Below, piece after piece: positions 5,614 to 10,397 of a DNA stretch of 10,397 bases (its first letter is position 1; each line of letters starts with the position of its first letter). The position numbers were made by a program, and so were the translations under genes. The stretch is from an uncultured bacterium (GTDB lineage: Bacteria; Chloroflexota; Anaerolineae; JACIWP01). The notes under the pieces were generated by a model that saw nothing but the letters and a program-made list of their open reading frames with translations, ran no database searches and was not told the origin of the DNA. The stretch lies in the NCBI GenBank assembly GCA_903872005.1, contig CAIQJD010000312.1, forward strand, positions 1 through 10,397. Reading direction: 5' to 3'.

Positions 5614-7968
5614 GTGAAAGGTTCAGCTACGAGTATTGAAGAACGCGTCACCCAGCTCGCCGCGGAGTTCCCCCATTGGGAGAAGACCCGCGACATGATT
5701 GATCAGTGCATGGATATCGCGCTGAACTTTCGTCAGAGCGGCCATCCGGGCGGCTCGCGCTCCAAGTTGCCGGCTTTTCTGGCCCTGCTCCTCAGCGGCG
5801 CGATGCGCTGGGACATCCGCGATCCCATGAAGCGCTTCGGCGACCGCTTCATCTTGAGCGCCGGCCACACCAATCCCATGGTCTATGCTACATTGGCCGT
5901 GTTGGGCGCGGCCATGCAGATCAAGTACGAGCAGACCGGCGACAAGCGGTATTATCTGGATCCCAAGCGCAGCGTGTTGCCGATGGACCTGTTGACCTTG
6001 CGCCGGCGCGGCGGCCTCCCCGGCCATGCCGAGATGTCGGGCAAGACGACCTTCTTGAAGTTCAATACTGGCCCCAGCGGCCACGGCATGCCGGCGGCGG
6101 CCGGCGAAGCCCTGGCCCTGAAGATGGCCGGCGCCGGCTCGGTGCGCGTCTTCGCCTTTGAGGGTGAGGGCGGTCTGACGCCGGGGGCGACCCACGAGAC
6201 GCAGAACTCGGCCTGGGGCATGGGCCTGAGCAATCTCTACTTCCTGATTGACTGGAACGACTTCGGCATTGATGCCCGGCGCATCAGCGAAGTGGTCTAT
6301 GGCACGCCGGACGATTGGTTCCGCGGCCATGGCTGGCGCACCCTGGGCGCAGAGCATGGCGAGGAGTGGGCGGATATCGCCGGCACACTGTTGCAGATGG
6401 TGGACGGACCGAACCCGGCCGAAGTCCCGACCGCGGCCTGGTTCAAGACCAAGAAGGGGCGCGGCTACGGCATCTACGATTTCAAGTCGCATGGTGTGCC
6501 GCACAAGATGAACTGTGAGGACTATTGGGAGAGCAAGCGGCCCTTCTGCGAGAAGTACGGCGTGACGATGACCAATTATGGTGTCTGCACGCCGCCGAAG
6601 TTCGAGAAGGAGCAGCGCGCCCAGGCCGAGGCCAATATCCAGGAAGTGCTGAGCGTGCTGCGGAAGGATCAGGCGCTGGTAGATTATCTGGCCGGCCGGC
6701 TGATCGCGCTGGGCGACAGCATCCCGGCGACGTTCGAGAAGTTCGCCCTGGCCGGCGCCAACCCGGCCCAGGACCCACGCATCAGCGACTATCGCAAGTA
6801 TCCGGCCGATTTGTTTGTGGCGCCGGGGACGAAAGAGGCCAACCGCGTGGCCCTGCGCAAGTGGGGCAGCTACGTGAATGCGATCAGCCACGAGGTGAGC
6901 GGCCGGCCGTTGTTCGTCGTCTCCTCGGCCGACCTGGCCGGCTCGACCAATATCGCCGGCTTCGCCGAAGGCTATGGCGCTTTCAAGGGCTTCGGCGAGT
7001 ATAACCGCAAGAACAATCTGCTGGGGGCGCTGCTGCCGCAAGAGATCACGGAGTTCGCCAACGCCGGCATCGCGGCCGGCATGTGCGCGGTCAACTTCGC
7101 CGATAACCCCTATCAGGAGTTCAACGGCTTCTACGGGGCGACTTCGACCTACGGGTCGTTCGTCTATCTGCATTACGGCGGATTCCGGCTCTTCAGCCAG
7201 ATGGCGCAGGATGCCGAGATCAAGTTGGGCAAGATCCTGTGGGTGGTGGGGCACTCCGGGCCGGAGACGGCCGACGATTCGCGCACGCACTTCGGCATCT
7301 TCGAGCCGATGTCAACGCAGCTCTTCCCACGCGGCCAGATCGTCAATCTCTTCCCGTGGGAGCATAACGAGGTGCCGGTGGCGCTGGGCGCGGCGCTGCA
7401 GAGCAATATCCCGCTGATCGCGATTCATCTGACGCGGCCGCCCATCGAGATTCCTGATCGGGCGGCGCTGGGCATTCCGTCGCACTTCGAGGCGGCCAAA
7501 GGCGCGTATGTGATACGGCCGTATCGCGCCGGCGAGCGCAAGATGGGGACGGTCATCGTGCAGGGGACCAGCTCGACGGCCAATCTGGTGAAGCTCTTGC
7601 CAGACCTGGATCGGGCCGGCCTGAATGTGAAGATCGTCGCCGCGATCAGCCGCGAGCTGTTCGATTTGCAGCCGGCGAGCTACCGCGATGAGGTGCTGCC
7701 GGCCGAGGATTGGGTGGACTCGATGGTGATCACCAACGGGTCGCTGCAGCAGATGGATGTGTGGCTGTCGGGGCCGACGGCGAGCGCGTATTCGATCTCG
7801 TCGGATTGGGATAACCGCTGGCGTACGGGCGGCACGCTGGACGAGCTGATTGACGAGGCGCATTTGACGCCGGATTGGCTCTTCAAGGGCGTGAAGCGGT
7901 TCGCTGAGGCGCGGCCGGAACGGTTGGAAGGGTTGCTGAAGACGGTGCAGGCTAGCTTGAAGAAGTAG
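5614..7968 (+). CDS. Divergent transketolase-like ThDP enzyme
   Basis: A 784-residue cytoplasmic enzyme with all three transketolase domains, about 100 residues longer than typical. Domain 1 has SGHPG (H44), LSAGH (H85), PGHAE (H138) and TGPSGHG (152-158), then the ThDP/metal motif and SHG (H293). Domain 2 has VVSSADLAGS, QEITEFANAGIAAG (E477, a candidate for the catalytic Glu that activates ThDP) and GHSGPETADDSRTHFGIFE (H547 and H559), matching the 'HDS..GEDGPTHQP.E' block of transketolase. Domain 3 runs from about 643 (TVIVQGTSSTANLV). Transketolase moves two-carbon ketol units between sugar phosphates. Two oddities: the metal motif reads GEGG (184-187) where GDG is expected, with DWND (213-216) in the paired position; and P190 replaces a usually conserved Glu. 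Substrate is therefore uncertain. Phosphoketolase and pyruvate dehydrogenase E1 fit less well. It is a single-gene unit ending in a terminator. Confidence 0.85.
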   Translation: MKGSATSIEERVTQLAAEFPHWEKTRDMIDQCMDIALNFRQSGHPGGSRSKLPAFLALLLSGAMRWDIRDPMKRFGDRFILSAGHTNPMVYATLAVLGAAMQIKYEQTGDKRYYLDPKRSVLPMDLLTLRRRGGLPGHAEMSGKTTFLKFNTGPSGHGMPAAAGEALALKMAGAGSVRVFAFEGEGGLTPGATHETQNSAWGMGLSNLYFLIDWNDFGIDARRISEVVYGTPDDWFRGHGWRTLGAEHGEEWADIAGTLLQMVDGPNPAEVPTAAWFKTKKGRGYGIYDFKSHGVPHKMNCEDYWESKRPFCEKYGVTMTNYGVCTPPKFEKEQRAQAEANIQEVLSVLRKDQALVDYLAGRLIALGDSIPATFEKFALAGANPAQDPRISDYRKYPADLFVAPGTKEANRVALRKWGSYVNAISHEVSGRPLFVVSSADLAGSTNIAGFAEGYGAFKGFGEYNRKNNLLGALLPQEITEFANAGIAAGMCAVNFADNPYQEFNGFYGATSTYGSFVYLHYGGFRLFSQMAQDAEIKLGKILWVVGHSGPETADDSRTHFGIFEPMSTQLFPRGQIVNLFPWEHNEVPVALGAALQSNIPLIAIHLTRPPIEIPDRAALGIPSHFEAAKGAYVIRPYRAGERKMGTVIVQGTSSTANLVKLLPDLDRAGLNVKIVAAISRELFDLQPASYRDEVLPAEDWVDSMVITNGSLQQMDVWLSGPTASAYSISSDWDNRWRTGGTLDELIDEAHLTPDWLFKGVKRFAEARPERLEGLLKTVQASLKK

Positions 7969-7991
7969 GCCGGCGCTGTAGGGGATTGCAT

Positions 7992-8031
7992 AAGCCTCCC
8001 GCAGGTGAAGAAACCTGCGGGAGGCTTTTTT
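7992..8031 (+). terminator. Strong intrinsic terminator after the transketolase-like gene
   Basis: A perfect 15-base-pair stem, AAGCCTCCCGCAGGT (7992-8006) with ACCTGCGGGAGGCTT (8013-8027), encloses the loop GAAGAA and runs into six T residues (8026-8031), then GTTGTTG. It begins 24 bases after the stop at 7968. On the minus strand the hairpin is not followed by T residues, so it should terminate plus-strand transcription only. Confidence 0.95.
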
Positions 8032-8043
8032 GTTGTTGTGGGA

Positions 8044-8076
8044 GCGAAGGCAAGCCTTCGCAGTCCAGAGCGAAGG
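8044..8076. repeat. Short inverted and direct repeat GCGAAGG
   Basis: GCGAAGG (8044-8050), a 4-base loop and CCTTCGC (8055-8061) form a small hairpin, and GCGAAGG recurs at 8070-8076. It has no T tract, so it is not a classical terminator. It may be a piece of a dispersed intergenic repeat; one window cannot show that. The gap 7969-8098 otherwise holds only the terminator. Confidence 0.5.
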
Positions 8077-8098
8077 AACGCGCGCCGGCTCTCCGGGA

Positions 8099-8500
8099 TC
8101 AGCGCAGGCGCCGGCCGGCGAAGAGCGAGACCGCGCTGACGCCGACGCTGATGGTCGTCCCCCAGATGAGATCCACCACCGTGACGATGGCCGGCCAATC
8201 CTTCAGCGTCGCCAGGTTGGTCAGGTCATACGTGGCGTAGGTGATCAGGCCGAAGAGCGCGGCGCGGATCAGGGTTGGGCCGAAGGTCTTCTCCTTCAGG
8301 CCGGGCACAACGACGAAGAAGAGGATGCCGAAGATGAAGAGCAGGTAGAATAGGATCGCGACCGGCCAGTTCGGCTGCGGGGCCATGAGGAAGCCGATCT
8401 GGGCGCTGTAGAAACGCTGCGCGACGAGGACGAGCCAGACCAGGTCAATGGCGAAGAAGGCGACCAGGGTGATGAGATAGAGTTTCACGTAACGCAACAT
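8099..8500 (-). CDS. DUF2177 family membrane protein
   Basis: A 133-residue integral membrane protein with four predicted helices, at about 5-27, 44-66, 78-96 and 103-127. Diagnostic DUF2177 blocks are FFAIDLVWLVLVAQRFY (15-31), the PNWPVAILFYLLFIFG region, and LFGLITYATYDLTNLATLKD (82-101) followed by W102. WGTTIS lies in the last helix. The polar residues inside the membrane (D19, Y88, D92, N95) are the conserved ones of the family. No biochemical function is established. The ATG at 8500 is chosen over an in-frame upstream ATG at 8539. GGAGGAG (8505-8511) sits just before 8500, the -10 box at 8527-8532 lies between the two starts, and the family begins at this point. It is a single-gene unit with no obvious terminator of its own. 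Confidence 0.93.
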   Translation of the reverse strand: MLRYVKLYLITLVAFFAIDLVWLVLVAQRFYSAQIGFLMAPQPNWPVAILFYLLFIFGILFFVVVPGLKEKTFGPTLIRAALFGLITYATYDLTNLATLKDWPAIVTVVDLIWGTTISVGVSAVSLFAGRRLR

Positions 8501-8504
8501 AGCG

Positions 8505-8511
8505 CTCCTCC
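8505..8511 (-). promoter_or_regulatory. Shine-Dalgarno that decides the DUF2177 start
   Basis: Minus-strand GGAGGAG lies 4 bases before ATG 8500. Together with the promoter just upstream it rules out the longer start at 8539, which would lie outside the transcript. Confidence 0.85.
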
Positions 8512-8526
8512 GTATGATGATAACAC

Positions 8527-8555
8527 AGTATACAGGCATAGACCCGGGCGGTCAA
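8527..8555 (-). promoter_or_regulatory. Near-consensus sigma70-type promoter for DUF2177
   Basis: Minus-strand TTGACC (8550-8555), an exact 17-base spacer and TATACT (8527-8532) make the best promoter match in the window. Transcription should start near 8520, giving a leader of only about 20 bases. It lies in the 95-base gap after the M48 gene, so DUF2177 can be expressed independently of that upstream unit. Confidence 0.8.
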
Positions 8556-8595
8556 ACGTATCGGCAAGGATAGGGGCAGGCGACGCCGGGCGCTG

Positions 8596-9888
8596 TCAGG
8601 CGTGCAGGGAGCGCCGGCGGCGGTCTACCATTTCTTTCTGCACTTTGGGCTTGAGGGGCGCAAGTTCTTGCGCCATGCGTTCCGCTTCAGCTTCGGAAAT
8701 CTCCACCTGAGCCGGCGTCTCGGGCAGAGCGCGCAGCGCTTCTTCCCGCAGGAAAGTGGGTGGATGCGAGTCGTCGAGGCGCGCGTCCTCCAGGAGGTGC
8801 AGCCGGCGGATGCGCTCCCATTCGCGCGGCGGAGCAGCCTGAACGAGCCGGCGGAACGTGTCAAAGAAGTCCTGCTTTTCATTGCTGGCGGCAATGCGGG
8901 CCAGGGCGATGTTGTAGGAGCCTTCCATGTCCAGGCGTTGCAGCAGCGCCAGCGCGGCCGGCGCGCCGGCGACCTGGGCGGCCAGCCGGTCGGCGAGGTA
9001 TTCGGCGCGTTGTGAACTCTGCCACAGCAGCAGCATGAGCGCGCGGTGGATTTGCCGAATGCCGGAGGATATGAGGAACATCGCGATCTGGTAGGGCGCT
9101 ACGAAGAGGCCCAGCAGGCCGGATCCGGGGGCCCAGATGTGATTGGGCGCCAGCCACGCGTACCAGGTCGCCAATGTGTCCAGCGCCACCGCGAGGTAGC
9201 GGCCGCGCGCCGGGTCGCCATTGACCGCGTGGGCCAATTCGTGCGCCAGGAGCGCAACGGTTTCCTGCCGGTCAAGCACCCATAGCAGAGGCAGGCCGGC
9301 GGTCAGGACATGGCGACGCCCCCAGCCGGCGAAGTAGAGGCTGGCTCCGAAGCTGCCATCCAGCGCGATCACATCCACGCCGGGCATGCCCAGCGCCTGG
9401 GCGATCCGATCGCAAATGGCGTGGATGGTGGGCGCGGCCTCGCGCGTCAACGGGTCGCGTGGCAGCTTCATCATGCGCGGGCGCAGCGCCCAGGCCGCGA
9501 AGAGCACGAAGAGTCCCAGGATGACCGATACGAACGACGACCAGCCGGCGATGATCAGCCAGCCGGCCAGGATGACGAGCGCCAGCGTGACGCCGTGTAC
9601 GACGGTCGCCAGCGCATAGGCAACCAGGAGGGCCGGCGTCAGTGGGGGCCGGACGGAGCCGGCGTGCGCGGTGACCTGCCGGTTCATGGCTTGTGCATGA
9701 CGCTGGCTGTAGGCGCGGTAGAGTCGAGCCTGGAGCGAGCGTCGCTTAGGCTGTTCGGGCCGCAAGTTCCAGCCGCACTGATCGCACCAGGTGACGTATC
9801 CGACATGGACGGGCATAGATGCGCCGCATTGCGGGCAGGGTTGCGGGCCAATTTCGGCTCCATCGGTCAGGACTCTCGGCGTTGCCAT
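8596..9888 (-). CDS. M48 family zinc metalloprotease with N-terminal zinc ribbon
   Basis: A 430-residue membrane protease. An N-terminal zinc ribbon (C18/C21 in CPQC, C35/C38 in CDQC) is followed by a basic linker and two membrane helices (about 87-115 and 117-136). The M48 peptidase domain has the zinc-binding HELAH (H216, E217, H220) and the third ligand E296 in RAEYLAD. Another hydrophobic stretch (about 257-277) lies between them, as in HtpX-like proteases. HtpX-type M48 enzymes degrade misfolded membrane proteins, with the active site on the cytoplasmic face. The ribbon is an added domain that could bind a substrate or partner. The start at 9888 follows AAGGGAG. It lies 48 bases downstream of the partial gene at the right edge, same strand, so the two are probably co-transcribed. 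HtpX orthology is not claimed. Confidence 0.93.
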   Translation of the reverse strand: MATPRVLTDGAEIGPQPCPQCGASMPVHVGYVTWCDQCGWNLRPEQPKRRSLQARLYRAYSQRHAQAMNRQVTAHAGSVRPPLTPALLVAYALATVVHGVTLALVILAGWLIIAGWSSFVSVILGLFVLFAAWALRPRMMKLPRDPLTREAAPTIHAICDRIAQALGMPGVDVIALDGSFGASLYFAGWGRRHVLTAGLPLLWVLDRQETVALLAHELAHAVNGDPARGRYLAVALDTLATWYAWLAPNHIWAPGSGLLGLFVAPYQIAMFLISSGIRQIHRALMLLLWQSSQRAEYLADRLAAQVAGAPAALALLQRLDMEGSYNIALARIAASNEKQDFFDTFRRLVQAAPPREWERIRRLHLLEDARLDDSHPPTFLREEALRALPETPAQVEISEAEAERMAQELAPLKPKVQKEMVDRRRRSLHA

Positions 9889-9936
9889 GTGGCGACTCCC
9901 TTCCTTGTACGATCCTGGGCGCGGCCGGCCGGCGCA

Positions 9937-10397
9937 TCACGGGGACTGGCGGCGCACGAATTTGCCTCGCGCGTTGTCCCAGACCGCGTTGATGGCGAGG
10001 GTCTTGCCGAGGACGGCCGGCAAGCACTCGCCGGCAGCCAGCATCTCTTCGATCTCCTCGAATTGAAAAGTCAGCTTGCGGCCGGCATGGAGCCGGATGC
10101 GCCAGCGGCCATAGCACGGGCCGTGTTGGGGCAACAGTGGGGCCGGGTCTATGCTGCTGGCCGCGATGTCGCCGGCGGCGATGAGGAGGTTGTGCTTGCC
10201 GGTCGTTGCCAGGTAGCGTGGGTCTTGCGTGTCGGCGGCCGAAGCGCGCTGCTGTTCGGCGCGGGACGGGCGAATGTCACCGTAGGGAGCGCCCCATGCC
10301 TGGCCGCCGATTTGAATGAAGCAGAGGTCGGCGCCGGCGATGTAGACGCGATAGAGCCGGTCAGGGGTGAAAGTCGAGATGAAACGGGCGTTGAAAG
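9937..10397 (-). CDS. Hypothetical protein, C-terminal part
   Basis: The frame is open from the right edge to a TGA at 9937-9939, giving the last 153 residues; the true start lies outside the window. The visible part begins FNARFISTFTPDRLYRVYIA and includes LCFIQIGGQAWGAP, then a polar Gln/Ala/Arg-rich stretch, then GRWRIRLHAGRKLTFQFEEIEEML and a closing segment ending FVRRQSP. The Gly-Arg-Trp-Arg-Ile stretch with alternating hydrophobic residues looks like soluble beta structure. I see no catalytic motif, signal or membrane segment, and I do not recognise the family. Continuous codon use and a 48-base gap to the M48 gene support a real coding region in the same operon. Confidence 0.75.
   Translation of the reverse strand, partial: FNARFISTFTPDRLYRVYIAGADLCFIQIGGQAWGAPYGDIRPSRAEQQRASAADTQDPRYLATTGKHNLLIAAGDIAASSIDPAPLLPQHGPCYGRWRIRLHAGRKLTFQFEEIEEMLAAGECLPAVLGKTLAINAVWDNARGKFVRRQSP

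Noticed and set aside
5623..7290. Long open frame of 555 codons on the minus strand, antisense to the transketolase-like gene
   Set aside because: It mirrors the codon structure of a clearly conserved GC-rich gene, is rich in Arg/Ala/Gly/His, and shows no family motif or Shine-Dalgarno.
5614..7968. Annotation of the ThDP enzyme as phosphoketolase
   Set aside because: It matches transketolase blocks (SGHPG, SAGH, TGP.GHG, the DSRTHFGIFE region) and not the GHWGT-type phosphoketolase N-terminus.
7992..8027. The hairpin as a two-way terminator also serving the DUF2177 gene
   Set aside because: On the minus strand the stem is followed by ATGCAATCC with no T tract.
8501..8539. Upstream ATG at 8539 for the DUF2177 protein
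   Set aside because: It lies upstream of the likely transcription start near 8520 and has no Shine-Dalgarno; ATG 8500 has GGAGGAG.
1..10397. A hidden defence, mobile or biosynthetic system
   Set aside because: No nuclease, reverse transcriptase, toxin-antitoxin pair, transposase, integrase, CRISPR repeat or biosynthetic core enzyme was found. Gene order and composition look like ordinary chromosome.

Overview
The window reads as a chromosomal stretch of a GC-rich, free-living bacterium. The mix of gene families points to Chloroflexota, probably an Anaerolineae-like lineage: a zinc-ribbon protein with a C-terminal anchor, a zinc-ribbon M48 peptidase, DUF2177, a short QueG-like Fe-S protein and a TPR protein. 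That placement is inference from gene content, not from a marker. No rRNA, tRNA, CRISPR array, transposase, integrase or phage gene was seen.

Layout, left to right. (1) Bases 1-740, minus strand: the N-terminal part of a CorC/HlyC-type (CNNM/DUF21) membrane protein, preceded by a small unrecognised beta-rich protein. A clear promoter lies at 823-852. (2) Bases 937-4088, plus strand: a tight four-gene operon of fmt, a YbjN/CesT-like small acidic protein, a short double [4Fe-4S] QueG-like protein and a TPR protein. The first three are joined by 4-base ATGA overlaps; the fourth starts one base after the third stops. (3) Bases 4072-5445, minus strand: a double zinc-ribbon, single-anchor membrane protein whose end overlaps the TPR gene by 17 bases. 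(4) Bases 5614-7968, plus strand: a long, divergent transketolase-like ThDP enzyme with a GTG start and a strong intrinsic terminator. (5) Bases 8099-8500, minus strand: a four-helix DUF2177 membrane protein with its own near-consensus promoter. (6) Bases 8596-10397, minus strand: an M48 zinc metalloprotease with an N-terminal zinc ribbon, preceded by the C-terminal part of an unrecognised protein running off the right edge.

Most of this is ordinary housekeeping and lineage-typical content, and I do not see a multi-gene defence or biosynthetic system. The features most worth a second look are four: the divergent promoter pair that appears to share one palindromic -35 box (TTGCAA, with 17-base spacers both ways); the transketolase-like enzyme with GEG in place of GDG and a missing conserved glutamate; the QueG-like protein that keeps all eight cluster cysteines but seems to lack the catalytic aspartate; and the very high density of the palindrome GCCGGC, about 100 copies by hand count.
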